Origin: Planococcus lenghuensis
GTDB taxonomy: Bacteria > Bacillota > Bacilli > Bacillales_A > Planococcaceae
Assembly (NCBI RefSeq): GCF_001999905.1
Contig: NZ_CP019640.1
Location: forward strand, 1,344,001-1,408,000
Direction: 5' to 3'
Length of the DNA: 64,000 nt
Shown here piece after piece: positions 1-9,382 of this stretch. The position numbers were made by a program, and so were the translations under genes. Positions within the stretch are counted from its first letter, which is position 1. Every line of letters starts with the position of its first letter. The notes beneath the pieces were generated by a model that worked only from the letters and a program-made list of their open reading frames with translations, ran no database searches and was not told the origin of the DNA.

Positions 1-445
1 ATGCTTTCAAGTCCGGTGCAATTTTCCGCATATAATCATCCGTCAGCTGCTTGGAGTCTTTCACACCAAGTTCCATTGCGAGCTCGACTTTGTCCGCCGG
101 TACATAACAGGCAGCGACGGTGATGGGCCCGAAAAAGTCACCCGTGCCCGTTTCATCCGAGCCGATGACGGATTTCTTTGCAAAATCTGCCGGCAGCGTG
201 TCACCTTTGGCAGAGGAAGAGGCGGTTTTCGCTTTTTCTTCCACCGTTCCCCATTTTGCGGCTTCCCGGCCGGCGCCGGCGCCCTGGAACAGCACTTTGC
301 CGGATGTGTAGGCCGTAATGGTCGTATCGGCCAGTTTGGCGGAGAATTGGACCGAGGCTGCTTTCGCTGGAACTTCATTTGTTCCATAAAATTTTCTCAA
401 TTCGGCAAGCTTACTGCCGCTTAGCTTTACAACAGCGTTTGACAT
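1..445 (-). CDS. rnhC: Ribonuclease HIII (partial, C-terminus beyond the left edge)
   Basis: Reverse-strand gene starting at the ATG at 445-443, behind GGAGGACC. About 148 residues are visible. The N-terminal half is the TBP-like substrate-binding domain of RNase HIII. It is followed by IGSDETGTGDFFGPITVAAC, the start of the RNase H fold with its first catalytic acidic residue, and by VKDSKQLTDD. The enzyme hydrolyses the RNA strand of RNA/DNA hybrids and acts in the cytoplasm. It is divergent from zapA, as in B. subtilis. The identification is firm; the remaining catalytic residues lie outside the window. Confidence 0.95.
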   Translation of the reverse strand, partial: MSNAVVKLSGSKLAELRKFYGTNEVPAKAASVQFSAKLADTTITAYTSGKVLFQGAGAGREAAKWGTVEEKAKTASSSAKGDTLPADFAKKSVIGSDETGTGDFFGPITVAACYVPADKVELAMELGVKDSKQLTDDYMRKIAPDLKA

Positions 446-528
446 GGATGGTCCTCCTTCGATTGATTCACAATTGATCTTAATTCATGTATGATAGTAG
501 ATAGATTATTCCAAAGGGGGATGGAGCG

Positions 529-789
529 TTGTCAGAACCAGAGAAAAAGCGCCTTCAAGTAGAAATATTCGGACAGACTTATAAAATGGTGGGCAGTGAA
601 TCATCCGGCCATATGCGGCTTGTGGCGTCGATGGTTGATGACAAGATGCGGGAGCTCCATTCACAAAATGCATCACTTGATACGGCGACACTTGCTGTCC
701 TGGCTGCCGTAAACGGGTTCCATGACTATCTTAAACTGAAACACCAGGTAGAACAAATGGAATCTGAATTGAAAAGATTGAAGGGTTGA
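529..789 (+). CDS. zapA: Cell division protein ZapA
   Basis: An 86-residue protein starting with TTG at 529 behind AAAGGGGGATGGAG. It has the ZapA N-terminal segment ([12 protein letters not shown]) followed by a mostly helical C-terminus (about residues 60-86) typical of the ZapA coiled coil. The family binds FtsZ and promotes Z-ring bundling. Its stop codon overlaps the TTG start of the cvpA-like gene, so the two are translationally coupled. Length and position next to rnhC match the Bacillales family. Confidence 0.9.
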   Translation: MSEPEKKRLQVEIFGQTYKMVGSESSGHMRLVASMVDDKMRELHSQNASLDTATLAVLAAVNGFHDYLKLKHQVEQMESELKRLKG

Positions 790-1334
790 CTGAAATGCTG
801 GATATACTTTTACTGATCTTACTGGTCGGCGGCCTGATTGTGGGGTTCGTTCGCGGTCTTGTCGTTCAATTGATTCATATGGTGGGTTTTATTATTGCGC
901 TGTTTATCGCCCGGCTGTACTATATACCGCTGGCTGAGAATTTCGATTTATGGATTCCGTATCCGGCAATTACGGAAGCTTCCCGGTTCACGATTGCAGT
1001 TGAAAGACTGAATTTGACCGAGACGTTTTATCAGATTTTCGCCTTTGCGCTTATTTTCTTTGCTGCCTGGCTCTTGCTGCAGATTATTGCATCGATCCTG
1101 AACTTCCTGAAGTACATGCCAGTTCTCGGGTTTTTCTCCCGGCTCCTCGGTGCAGTGCTCGGATTTGTGGAAGCCTACATACTGGTGTTCTTCGCACTTT
1201 ATCTGTTTGCACTCCTCCCGATCGCCATTGTGCAGGATGCACTGGAAGGTTCGGGGATTGCCCGGACACTTTTGGAGAACACGCCGTATTTCTCCTCGCA
1301 GGTAAAAGAATGGTGGTACATTTATCTCCAATGA
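786..1334 (+). CDS. CvpA family membrane protein
   Basis: 182 residues from TTG 786, which overlaps the zapA stop; an alternative in-frame ATG lies at 795. There are four hydrophobic segments (about residues 5-40, 75-100, 105-130 and 130-150) with the motif GFVRGLV near the N-terminus, as in the CvpA/colicin V production family. The biochemical role of the family is not settled. In B. subtilis the equivalent is yshB between zapA and polX, and the context here is the same. A hairpin terminator follows directly. Confidence 0.85.
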   Translation: MTEMLDILLLILLVGGLIVGFVRGLVVQLIHMVGFIIALFIARLYYIPLAENFDLWIPYPAITEASRFTIAVERLNLTETFYQIFAFALIFFAAWLLLQIIASILNFLKYMPVLGFFSRLLGAVLGFVEAYILVFFALYLFALLPIAIVQDALEGSGIARTLLENTPYFSSQVKEWWYIYLQ

Positions 1335-1366
1335 AACTTCTCTCCTCGTGAGGGAAGTTTTTTTCA
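1334..1366 (+). terminator. Rho-independent terminator after cvpA
   Basis: AAACTTC...GAGGGAAGTTT inverted repeat with a CTCG loop, followed by seven T residues. It ends the zapA-cvpA transcript. Confidence 0.8.
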
Positions 1367-1477
1367 GGGATGACCGGAAATCCGGGACTTATTTTTTTCC
1401 GATGCGTAAAATAAGGGTAAAGCTATGTAAAAGACAGCAGGAGAGCTGTCCTTCTTTTATTCGAATGGAGGTTTGTC

Positions 1478-3181
1478 ATGAATAAAAAAACGATTGTGCG
1501 CACGCTTGAAAAAATATCGCTTTATATGGAATTGAAAGGAGAGAACTCCTTTAAAGTATCGGCGTTCCGAAAAGCCGCTCAAGCGCTTGAACTTGATCAG
1601 CGCAGCCTGAGTGAAATCGAAGATGTGACGAAGCTGAAAGGCATCGGCAAAGGGACCGGGGATATCATCACCGAATTGATCGAAACCGGTCATTCCACCG
1701 TGCTGGAAGAACTCGAGAAAGAAGTGCCGAAAGGGTTGCTGCCGCTGCTCAGCCTGCAGGGGCTCGGCGGTAAGAAGCTGGCCCGGCTGTATGCGGAGCT
1801 CGGCATCGATTCAGCGGAATCGCTCCGGAAAGCGTGCGAAGAACACCATATTCAGAAGCTGGCCGGTTTCGGTCCAAAATCGGAAGAAAAGATTCTGAAG
1901 GAACTCAATGAACACGAGACGCGCCCAAATCGGCTGCCGATCTGGAAAATGGCTGACACGGTCGAATGGCTGGAAGCGGTTCTGCGGGACCTCAAAGAAA
2001 TTGAGCGGTTCCAAGTGGCCGGCAGTTACCGGCGGACGAAAGAAACGAGCAAGGATCTCGATTTCATCATCGCAACAAAAAAACCGGATGCCGTAAAAGA
2101 CCAGCTGCTTGAATCCCTGCCGATTCTTGAAACGATCGCAGCCGGATCGACGAAAGTTTCGGTGACACTCGATCAACAGACGCCGGTGGACGTCGATTTC
2201 CGGCTCGTCGCCCTGGAAGAATTCGCGTCCGCCCTGCATCATTTCACGGGTTCAAAAGACCATAACGTGAAATTGCGTCAGCTGGCGAAGTCGCAAGGCA
2301 AGAAAATCAGCGAATACGGCGTGGAACAGAAAGACGGCAGCGTCGAAACGTTCGAATCGGAAGAAGCGTTTTTCGCCCATTTTGATCTGCCGTTCATTCC
2401 GCCTGCCGTGCGGGTGGATGGCCGGGAACTCGATCGGCTCGATGAACTGCCGGACCTTATTGAACGGGAAGACGTGCAGGGCGATCTGCATATGCACACG
2501 ACGTGGTCGGATGGTGCCCATTCGCTGACCGAAATGATTGATGCCTGCCGGGAAAAAGGGTATAAATATATGGTCATCACCGACCATTCCCATTACTTGA
2601 AAGTGGCGAATGGCTTGTCGCCGGAACGGCTGCGGAACCAGCACAAGGAAATCCGGAAGCTGAATGAACAATACGACGACATTGAAATTCTCTCGGGAAC
2701 CGAAATGGATATTTTGCCGGACGGTTCGCTTGATTTTGATGATGAACTGCTCGCTGAACTGGATTTTGTCATCGCAAGCATTCATTCAAGTTTCAGCCAG
2801 TCACAGGATAAGATCATGAACCGGCTCCATAACGCCATCAAAAACCCCCATGTCGACATGATTGCCCATCCGACCGGGCGGATTGTCGGCCAGCGGGATG
2901 GCTATAACCCGGATGTAAAGCAGCTGATCGAATGGGCGAAGGAATATGGCAAAATCCTTGAACTAAACGGCAGTCCGTACCGGCTCGATCTGGCGACGGA
3001 ATGGCTTGAGCTTGCCCAAAAAGAAGGCGTGCCAATCGCCATCAATACAGACGCCCATTCAACGGATGGCCTGGATGTCATGGACATCGGCGTGAAGTAC
3101 GCGAAAAAAGCATGGTTGAAAAAAGCGACGGTCGTCAATACGTGGCCGTATGAACGATTAATAGAGCATTTAAAGCAGTAG
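1478..3181 (+). CDS. polX: DNA polymerase/3'-5' exonuclease PolX
   Basis: 567 residues from the ATG at 1478 behind GGAGGTTTGTC. The N-terminal helix-hairpin-helix segments ([21 protein letters not shown]) precede the Pol-beta-like nucleotidyltransferase motif [15 protein letters not shown] near residues 183-197. A C-terminal PHP domain begins at [11 protein letters not shown] (about 335) and continues with TDHSH, IAHPTGR and TDAHS metal-ligand motifs. This is the bacterial PolX architecture: a gap-filling polymerase plus Mn-dependent exonuclease for base-excision-type repair. It lies 13 bases before mutS2, so the two are probably co-transcribed. Confidence 0.95.
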   Translation: MNKKTIVRTLEKISLYMELKGENSFKVSAFRKAAQALELDQRSLSEIEDVTKLKGIGKGTGDIITELIETGHSTVLEELEKEVPKGLLPLLSLQGLGGKKLARLYAELGIDSAESLRKACEEHHIQKLAGFGPKSEEKILKELNEHETRPNRLPIWKMADTVEWLEAVLRDLKEIERFQVAGSYRRTKETSKDLDFIIATKKPDAVKDQLLESLPILETIAAGSTKVSVTLDQQTPVDVDFRLVALEEFASALHHFTGSKDHNVKLRQLAKSQGKKISEYGVEQKDGSVETFESEEAFFAHFDLPFIPPAVRVDGRELDRLDELPDLIEREDVQGDLHMHTTWSDGAHSLTEMIDACREKGYKYMVITDHSHYLKVANGLSPERLRNQHKEIRKLNEQYDDIEILSGTEMDILPDGSLDFDDELLAELDFVIASIHSSFSQSQDKIMNRLHNAIKNPHVDMIAHPTGRIVGQRDGYNPDVKQLIEWAKEYGKILELNGSPYRLDLATEWLELAQKEGVPIAINTDAHSTDGLDVMDIGVKYAKKAWLKKATVVNTWPYERLIEHLKQ

Positions 3182-3194
3182 GAGGTGTTCCGGT

Positions 3195-5552
3195 ATGATT
3201 GCCGATCGCGCACTTGATACATTGGAATACGATAAAATACGGAATGAAGTGGCGAAATTCGCCGCTTCTGCAATTGGAAAAAAGCATGTTAACGAATTGA
3301 AGCCTACGACAGAACCGGCGGAAGTGAATCGGCTGCTGGAAGAAATGGACGAAGGGGCACAGGTGCTCCGCATCCGCGGGAATGTGCCGCTCGGCGGTCT
3401 GTTTGATGTCCGGCCGCATGCCCGCCGTGCACAGATCGGCGGGACGCTAAGCCCGGCTGAATTGATGGAAACAGCGGCCGTCATCCGGGCAAGCCGCATT
3501 CTGCGTCAGTTTTTCGAAGCGATAGATGAAGACGGGGATATCGAAATACCGCTGTTCCTGGAAAAGAAAGAATCCTTGCCCATCCTGACCGGACTTGAAC
3601 ATGAAATTAACGGCTGCATCGACGATAACGGCGGGGTGATGGATTCGGCGAGTTCTGAACTTCGTCAGATCCGGTCGCAGAAGCGCATGCAGGAAAGCCG
3701 TGTACGGGAACGGCTCGAGAGCCTGATCCGCGGAAAGAATGCAAAAATGCTGTCAGATTCAATCATCACGATCCGCAACGATCGCTTTGTTATTCCGGTT
3801 AAGCAGGAGTACCGCGGCAGTTTCGGCGGGATTGTGCATGACCAGTCGTCATCCGGTCAGACGCTGTTCATTGAGCCGGATGCCGTCGTACAGGCGAATA
3901 ACGAAGTGAGCCGACTGAAAATGCGGGAAAAAGAAGAAATTGACCGCATCCTGCAGCAGCTGTCCGGGCTTGTCCAGGAAGTGGCGCATGAATTATTCAC
4001 AACCGTCGATATTCTGGGGGGCATTGACCTTGTGTTCGCAAAAGCCAAATACGGCGCAGCGAATAAATGTTCAAAGCCGGAAATGAACACAGAAGGCTAC
4101 ATTAATTTGAAAAAAGCACGCCATCCGCTCATTCCGACGGATGAAGTCGTCGCCAACGATATTGAATTCGGCCGGGAGTACACAGCCGTTGTCATCACCG
4201 GTCCGAATACGGGCGGGAAGACCGTTACATTGAAAACGGTCGGTCTTTGCACACTGATGGCGCAGTCCGGGATTCCGGTGCCGGCACTTGACGGTTCGGA
4301 GCTCGCGGTATTCGATCAGGTGTTTGCGGACATCGGCGATGAGCAGTCGATCGAGCAAAGCCTCAGTACGTTCTCATCGCATATGGTGAACATTGTCGAT
4401 ATCCTCAAAAAATTCGACGAAAACTCGCTCGTTATTTTTGATGAGCTCGGGGCTGGGACGGATCCGCAGGAAGGGGCGGCACTCGCCATTTCCCTGCTGG
4501 ATGAAGTGTACGGCCGCGGAGCACGTGTCATGGCGACAACCCATTATCCGGAACTGAAGGCATATGGTTTCGACCGGGAAGGGGTCATTAACGCGAGTGT
4601 CGAATTTGATGTTGAGACACTCAGCCCGACGTACCGGCTCCTTATGGGTGTGCCGGGCCGAAGCAATGCATTCGAGATCTCCAAGCGGCTCGGATTGCCG
4701 GATCACATCATCGATCAGGCGAAAAGCATCACCGGCACAGATCGCCGGGAAGTGGACGGCATGATCGCTTCTCTGGAGAAAAGCCGGCGTGATGCCGAGC
4801 GCGATGCCGAGCAGTCAAAAACGCTTCTTGAAGAAGCGGAAGGCTTGCGGAGTGATCTGGCTGCCGAACTCGAAGCATACGAAGCCCGAAAGCAGGAACT
4901 GGAAGACAAGGCGAAAGAAAAAGCCCGAAAGCTCGTGGAAGATGCACGCCGGGAAGCGGAATCCGTCATTTCGGAATTGCGTGACCTTCGGATGAACCAC
5001 GCGGCAAACGTAAAAGAACACGAACTCATCGATGCCCGCAAACGGCTTGACAGCGCAGCACCGGAAAATAGGGTGCTGAAGAAAGCGAAAAAAGACAAGC
5101 AGGATGTTGAACTGAAGCCGAATGATGAAGTGAAAGTACTATCGTACGGCCAGAAAGGAACGCTGCTTGAAAAAATGTCGGATAATGAATGGCTTGTGCA
5201 GATCGGCATTCTGAAAATGCGGCTGCCGGAATCAGATCTGTCCTACATCAAGCCGGAGAAGCAGAAAGAGCCGGCAGCGATGACGACGATCCGCAATCGC
5301 GACAGCTATGTGAAAATGGAACTCGATCTCCGCGGTGAGCGCTACGAAGATGCCATTTCCCGCGTCGAAAAGTATATCGATGATGCCCTGCTTTCGAATT
5401 ACCATCAAGTGTCGATCATTCACGGCAAAGGGACCGGCGCACTCCGGGAAGGCGTTCAGAAATACCTGAAGAAACACCCGCGCGTGAAAAACTACCGATA
5501 CGGGGAAGCAGGCGAAGGCGGATCAGGTGTGACAGTCGCTGAGCTGAAATAA
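3195..5552 (+). CDS. mutS2: Endonuclease MutS2
   Basis: 785 residues from the ATG at 3195, behind GGAGGTGTTCCGGT. A MutS-type core carries the Walker A motif GPNTGGKT (about residue 335) and [12 protein letters not shown] (Walker B region). A long charged coiled coil (about 515-630) and a C-terminal Smr nuclease domain follow ([11 protein letters not shown] near 710 and [12 protein letters not shown] near 742). There is no N-terminal mismatch-recognition domain, which separates it from MutS. The family works on branched DNA and, in B. subtilis, on collided ribosomes. Length is normal. Confidence 0.96.
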   Translation: MIADRALDTLEYDKIRNEVAKFAASAIGKKHVNELKPTTEPAEVNRLLEEMDEGAQVLRIRGNVPLGGLFDVRPHARRAQIGGTLSPAELMETAAVIRASRILRQFFEAIDEDGDIEIPLFLEKKESLPILTGLEHEINGCIDDNGGVMDSASSELRQIRSQKRMQESRVRERLESLIRGKNAKMLSDSIITIRNDRFVIPVKQEYRGSFGGIVHDQSSSGQTLFIEPDAVVQANNEVSRLKMREKEEIDRILQQLSGLVQEVAHELFTTVDILGGIDLVFAKAKYGAANKCSKPEMNTEGYINLKKARHPLIPTDEVVANDIEFGREYTAVVITGPNTGGKTVTLKTVGLCTLMAQSGIPVPALDGSELAVFDQVFADIGDEQSIEQSLSTFSSHMVNIVDILKKFDENSLVIFDELGAGTDPQEGAALAISLLDEVYGRGARVMATTHYPELKAYGFDREGVINASVEFDVETLSPTYRLLMGVPGRSNAFEISKRLGLPDHIIDQAKSITGTDRREVDGMIASLEKSRRDAERDAEQSKTLLEEAEGLRSDLAAELEAYEARKQELEDKAKEKARKLVEDARREAESVISELRDLRMNHAANVKEHELIDARKRLDSAAPENRVLKKAKKDKQDVELKPNDEVKVLSYGQKGTLLEKMSDNEWLVQIGILKMRLPESDLSYIKPEKQKEPAAMTTIRNRDSYVKMELDLRGERYEDAISRVEKYIDDALLSNYHQVSIIHGKGTGALREGVQKYLKKHPRVKNYRYGEAGEGGSGVTVAELK

Positions 5553-5577
5553 AGAAGTCACAGAGAAGGGGCCGATT

Positions 5578-5991
5578 ATGGAAGAGTCAAGCTTCTGGAC
5601 GCATCCGCTGGTGGAAACGGCCGGATATTTCAGCGTATTCATGCTGTGTCTGGTCGTAGCGATGGTCGTTTTTGAACTCGTAACGAAGTACAAAAACTGG
5701 GAAGAAATTCAAAAAGGAAACATAGCTGTCGCACTGGCTACAGGCGGGAAAATTTTCGGCGTAGCGAATATTTTCCGCTATTCGATCGAGAATCACAGCT
5801 CATTGCCTGAAATGATCGGCTGGGGCATGTATGGCTTTGTGCTGCTTATTCTAGCTTACTTCCTGTTCGAATTTTTAACCCCGAAATTCAAAATTGATGA
5901 CGAAATCGAAAGGGACAACCGCTCGGTCGGCTTTATTTCTCTTGTGCTGTCTGTTGGGCTGTCATTTGTTATCGGCGCAAGCATTTCTTAG
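5578..5991 (+). CDS. yshE: DUF350 family membrane protein (YshE-like)
   Basis: 137 residues, four predicted transmembrane segments (about 13-38, 55-75, 82-105 and 115-137). It follows mutS2 by 25 bases behind GAAGGGGCC. The family is of unknown function. In B. subtilis yshE occupies the same place, between mutSB and lcfA. A very small membrane ORF with a strong ribosome binding site follows it immediately. Confidence 0.8.
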   Translation: MEESSFWTHPLVETAGYFSVFMLCLVVAMVVFELVTKYKNWEEIQKGNIAVALATGGKIFGVANIFRYSIENHSSLPEMIGWGMYGFVLLILAYFLFEFLTPKFKIDDEIERDNRSVGFISLVLSVGLSFVIGASIS

Positions 5992-6002
5992 GAGGAAACG
6001 GC

Positions 6003-6083
6003 ATGGAAAAACTGGCGAAAGTGCTGCTCGGCGCCTGTGCGGCGTTCATTATTGCCGGCATTTTTTACCTTATGTTTTTATAA
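6003..6083 (+). CDS. Putative 26-residue single-span membrane micro-protein
   Basis: ATG at 6003 is preceded by a near-perfect AGGAGG Shine-Dalgarno at 5991-5996 and is followed by a terminator two bases after the stop, so it looks like the last gene of the polX-mutS2-yshE transcript. The product begins MEKLAKVLLGACAAF and continues with one uninterrupted hydrophobic helix to the C-terminus, with positive charge only at the N-terminus. No family is recognised. The short length leaves room for chance, but the SD spacing, the codon use (CTG, GCG, GGC rich like its neighbours) and the terminator position all support translation. Confidence 0.6.
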   Translation: MEKLAKVLLGACAAFIIAGIFYLMFL

Positions 6084-6086
6084 GCG

Positions 6087-6120
6087 GAAGCGCAGGGAAA
6101 AATTCCTGCGCTTCTTTTTC
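6087..6120 (+). terminator. Rho-independent terminator after yshE and micro-ORF
   Basis: GAAGCGCAGGGA and TTCCTGCGCTTC form a long stem, followed by TTTTTC. Confidence 0.88.
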
Positions 6121-6129
6121 ATCACTTGG

Positions 6130-6180
6130 TTGTAAGCGCATACATAGTGGGGTATAATAAAAAATAGGAATATTCACTCA
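6130..6180 (+). promoter_or_regulatory. lcfA promoter with a degenerate FadR half-site
   Basis: TTGTAA (6130-6135), a 17-base spacer and TATAAT (6153-6158) form a good SigA promoter. Around the expected start site, 6163-6180 reads AATAGGAATATTCACTCA. Its centre and right half match the B. subtilis FadR box (TGAATGAMTANTCATTCA) at 12 of 18 positions, while the left half is eroded. Promoter confidence is good; the operator is only a candidate. Confidence 0.6.
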
Positions 6181-6204
6181 CTTTATGCAAAAGGGGATGA
6201 AAAA

Positions 6205-7902
6205 ATGATTGAGAAGCCGTGGCTGTCCCATTATCCGTCTGAAATCCCGCCCACATTGACGTATGAACCGATTCCAGTCCAAGAATATTTGACGAGAACA
6301 AGCAAAAAGCATGGAAGTAAAACTGCTGTCCATTTTCTCGGAAAAGAACTGACGTATAAGGAATTGCATGAATCGGCACTGAAATTCGCCAATTATCTCC
6401 AGTCCCTTGGTGTCGAAAAAGGCGACCGGGTCGCCATCATGCTGCCGAACTGCCCGCAGAGCCTGATCGCTTATTACGGCGTCCTGTATACGGGCGGCGT
6501 TGTCGTGCAGACCAATCCGCTTTATACGGAACGCGAAATCGCTTATCAGATGAAAGATTCAGGCGCAAAAGTAATTGTGGCACTCGACCTTCTGTACCCG
6601 CGGGTTGCAGCGGTTCTGAAAGAGACGGAACTTGAAAATGTGATCGTTACGGGCATCCGGGATTACCTGCCGTTTCCAAAGAGCATGCTGTATCCGCTCG
6701 TGCAGAAAAAGCAGCAAGTGGTAGCGGTTAAAGTGGAACATAGCGGCATCAATCATTTATTCAGTGAAATCATGAAGCGGGCGGAACCTTCTGTCAGGGA
6801 ACAGTCATTCAATTTTGAGGAAGATCTGGCGCTGCTGCAGTACACAGGCGGTACAACCGGATCTCCAAAAGGGGTCATGCTGACGCATAAAAACCTGATC
6901 GCCAATGCGACGATGTGCAATGCATGGATGTACCAGACGAAAGAAGGGGAAGAGACGGTGCTCGCCATTATTCCGTTCTTTCATGTGTACGGCATGACAA
7001 CCGTCATGATCCTCGCTGTCATGCAAGGCAATAAGATGGTGCTGCTGCCGAAATTCGAACCGGAAACGGCATTAAAGACGATTCAGAAGCAGAAGCCGAC
7101 GATTTTTCCGGGGGCGCCGACCATCTACATCGGTCTCATGAATCATCCGGATTTTCATAAATACGATCTGTCTTCCATTGAAGCTTGTCTGAGCGGCTCT
7201 GCACCGCTACCGACTGAAGTGCAGGAGAAGTTTGAACAAGCGACCGGCGGTAAACTTGTGGAAGGGTACGGACTCTCAGAGACGTCTCCTGTCACTCACT
7301 CCAATCTATTGTGGGGCGAACGGGTTAAGGGCTCAATCGGTCTTCCATATCCGGACACGGAAGCGGCGGTCTTCAAACTCGGCACGACTGAACCCCTGCC
7401 GCCTGGAGAAATCGGGGAAATCGCCATCCGCGGCCCGCAGGTGATGAAAGGCTATTGGAACCGGCCGGAAGAAACGGCAGCAACGATTATCGACGGCTGG
7501 CTATTGACCGGGGATATCGGCCGGATGGATGAAAAAGGTTATTTTTACGTAATAGATCGCAAAAAGGATATGATCATCGCCGGTGGTTTCAATGTGTATC
7601 CGCGTGATATTGAAGAAGTGCTGTATGAGCATGAAGCCATCCAGGAATGCGTCGTAGCCGGCGTGCCGGATCCGTACCGTGGTGAAACGGTAAAAGCATA
7701 CATTGTGCCAAAAGACGGGTATACTTTAACAGAAGAGGAATTGGACACGTTCTGCCGGGCTCATCTGGCGGCATTTAAAGTCCCGCGCATCTATGAATTC
7801 CGCAAAGAGCTGCCGAAAACCGCAGTCGGGAAAATTCTGCGCCGCTCGCTCGTGGAAGAAGAGAAAAAGAAACTGGAGGAGAATGCTTCTGTTCCTTCGT
7901 AA
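6205..7902 (+). CDS. lcfA: Long-chain fatty-acid--CoA ligase
   Basis: 565 residues from the ATG at 6205 behind AAAAGGGGATG. It carries the adenylate-forming signature YTGGTTGSPKGVMLTHKN (about 212-230), EGYGLSETSP (about 352) and LTGDIGRMDEKG (about 433), with the C-terminal catalytic lysine region TAVGKILRRSL near residue 545. It activates long-chain fatty acids with ATP and CoA for beta-oxidation. It opens the lcfA-fadR-fadB-etfB-etfA block, the same order as in B. subtilis. Regulation by FadR is suggested by the sites on both sides of the gene. Confidence 0.95.
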   Translation: MIEKPWLSHYPSEIPPTLTYEPIPVQEYLTRTSKKHGSKTAVHFLGKELTYKELHESALKFANYLQSLGVEKGDRVAIMLPNCPQSLIAYYGVLYTGGVVVQTNPLYTEREIAYQMKDSGAKVIVALDLLYPRVAAVLKETELENVIVTGIRDYLPFPKSMLYPLVQKKQQVVAVKVEHSGINHLFSEIMKRAEPSVREQSFNFEEDLALLQYTGGTTGSPKGVMLTHKNLIANATMCNAWMYQTKEGEETVLAIIPFFHVYGMTTVMILAVMQGNKMVLLPKFEPETALKTIQKQKPTIFPGAPTIYIGLMNHPDFHKYDLSSIEACLSGSAPLPTEVQEKFEQATGGKLVEGYGLSETSPVTHSNLLWGERVKGSIGLPYPDTEAAVFKLGTTEPLPPGEIGEIAIRGPQVMKGYWNRPEETAATIIDGWLLTGDIGRMDEKGYFYVIDRKKDMIIAGGFNVYPRDIEEVLYEHEAIQECVVAGVPDPYRGETVKAYIVPKDGYTLTEEELDTFCRAHLAAFKVPRIYEFRKELPKTAVGKILRRSLVEEEKKKLEENASVPS

Positions 7903-7906
7903 GCGC

Positions 7907-7935
7907 TTGACACTGAATAGTTTTAACATTAATAT
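7907..7935 (+). promoter_or_regulatory. fadR operon promoter
   Basis: TTGACA at 7907-7912, an exact 17-base spacer and TATAAT-like TAATAT at 7930-7935. It lies just after the lcfA stop codon and its start point falls inside the FadR palindrome, so fadR-fadB-etfBA is probably autoregulated. Confidence 0.8.
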
Positions 7936-7969
7936 GAAAATATGAATGAGCCGTCATTCATATTTTCAT
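7934..7969. promoter_or_regulatory. FadR operator in a 16-bp-arm palindrome (possible lcfA terminator)
   Basis: ATGAAAATATGAATGA at 7934-7949 and its exact reverse complement at 7954-7969 are separated by GCCG. The inner 18 bases (7943-7960) have the two TGAATGA/TCATTCA half-sites of the B. subtilis FadR box. The right arm is followed by a T-run, so in RNA from lcfA the same sequence can fold into a terminator hairpin. The operator overlaps the fadR -10 element. Confidence 0.85.
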
Positions 7970-7990
7970 TTTTTTGGTGGTGAGAATCGG

Positions 7991-8572
7991 ATGAAGAAAG
8001 ATAAACCGAAGTACAGGATAATCATCGATGCTGCTGTGACCGTCATCGCGGAAAACGGCTACCATCAGGCACAAGTATCAAAGATTGCCAAACAGGCCGG
8101 AGTTGCAGACGGCACCATTTATCTGTACTTTAAGAATAAAGAGGACATTCTCATTTCGGTATTCGAGGAGAAGATGAGCCTGTTCACAGACAAGCTCATG
8201 GAAATCCTTGAAACGGAAATGCCGGCATCCGATAAACTGAAGTTCATGATCGAAAACCACTTCGATGTGCTGAGTGCCGACCGGCATCTGTCGATTGTCA
8301 CCCAGCTTGAACTGCGCCAGTCCAATCATGACCTTCGAATGAAAATCAATGGCGTGCTCAAAGAGTATTTAGTTTTGCTTGACGTTATCCTGAAGGAGGG
8401 AATGGAAAGCGGAGAATTCGACCAGGATATGGACATTCGCCTGGCGCGCCAAATGGTGTTCGGCACGATGGATGAAACCATCACGACATGGGTCATGAAT
8501 GATCATAAATACGATCTTGTCAGACTGGCACCGAAAGTTCATCGCATGCTGATGAAAGGGATGCGCGCATAG
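7991..8572 (+). CDS. fadR: TetR-family fatty acid regulator FadR
   Basis: 193 residues from the ATG at 7991, behind GGTGGTGAGAATC. An upstream in-frame ATG at 7946 lies inside the operator palindrome and is rejected. The N-terminal TetR helix-turn-helix covers about residues 5-50 ([19 protein letters not shown]). The C-terminal ligand domain matches the FadR/YsiA type. In B. subtilis FadR represses beta-oxidation genes and is released by long-chain acyl-CoA. Context between lcfA and fadB, plus a FadR-box palindrome over its promoter, makes the assignment strong. Confidence 0.93.
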   Translation: MKKDKPKYRIIIDAAVTVIAENGYHQAQVSKIAKQAGVADGTIYLYFKNKEDILISVFEEKMSLFTDKLMEILETEMPASDKLKFMIENHFDVLSADRHLSIVTQLELRQSNHDLRMKINGVLKEYLVLLDVILKEGMESGEFDQDMDIRLARQMVFGTMDETITTWVMNDHKYDLVRLAPKVHRMLMKGMRA

Positions 8573-8588
8573 GAAAGGAGACGAATTG

Positions 8589-9362
8589 ATGGAAGCGATT
8601 ACATGGAAAAACGAGGATGGCGTAGCGATTGCTGCAATTAACCGTCCTCCGGCGAACGCTTTATCGCGTTCACTGATTCTGGAAGTTAATGAATTGCTTG
8701 ATGCTGTGGAAAACGATGCGGAAGTCCGCGTAGTCGTGCTGCATGGGGAAGGCCGGTTTTTCTCAGCCGGTGCAGACATCAAGGAATTCACCTCTGTCAC
8801 ATCGGGGGAAGAGTTTTCGAAACTGTCAGCAAGCGGCCAGCAAGTATTTGAACGGGTGGAGACTTTCTCAAAACCGGTGATTGCCGCCATCCATGGTGCT
8901 GCCCTTGGCGGCGGGCTGGAACTGGCGATGAGCTGCCACATGCGGTTCGTAACAGAAACCGCTAAGCTCGGACTGCCGGAACTGCAGCTTGGCCTCATTC
9001 CGGGCTTTGCCGGCACGCAGCGGCTGCCGCGCTATGTCGGCATGGCGAAAGCAGCAGAAATGCTGCTGACGAGTGATCCCATCAGCGGTGAGGAAGCGGT
9101 CCGGCTTGGACTTGCCAACCGCGCCTATGCGGAAGAGGCGTTATTGCCTGAAACACTGAAACTCGCAAAGAAGATTGCGAAAAAAAGTCCGGTTTCCGTC
9201 AGTGCCGCACTCCGGATGCTGCAATTCACAAAAGATGCGCAGTATCACGCGGGGGTGGATGCCGAAGCGGAAGCGTTCGGCACTGTTTTCGTATCGGAAG
9301 ACGCGAAAGAAGGCATCCAGGCTTTCCTTGAAAAGCGGGAAGCAAGTTTTAAAGGGAAATAA
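8589..9362 (+). CDS. fadB: Enoyl-CoA hydratase
   Basis: 257 residues; the ATG at 8589 is preferred to the TTG directly before it, behind AAAGGAGACG. Crotonase motifs are present: the oxyanion-hole segments SAGADIKEF (about 58) and [12 protein letters not shown] (about 103), and [11 protein letters not shown] with the catalytic glutamate region (about 128-140). It hydrates trans-2-enoyl-CoA in beta-oxidation. It lies 16 bases after fadR and 20 before etfB, in one operon feeding electrons to ETF. Confidence 0.93.
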   Translation: MEAITWKNEDGVAIAAINRPPANALSRSLILEVNELLDAVENDAEVRVVVLHGEGRFFSAGADIKEFTSVTSGEEFSKLSASGQQVFERVETFSKPVIAAIHGAALGGGLELAMSCHMRFVTETAKLGLPELQLGLIPGFAGTQRLPRYVGMAKAAEMLLTSDPISGEEAVRLGLANRAYAEEALLPETLKLAKKIAKKSPVSVSAALRMLQFTKDAQYHAGVDAEAEAFGTVFVSEDAKEGIQAFLEKREASFKGK

Positions 9363-9382
9363 TATTCGGGAGGGAAACGTTC

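Noticed and set aside
7946-7990. Upstream ATG for fadR
   Set aside because: It lies inside the operator palindrome and has no ribosome binding site; ATG 7991 has a good site and the normal family N-terminus.
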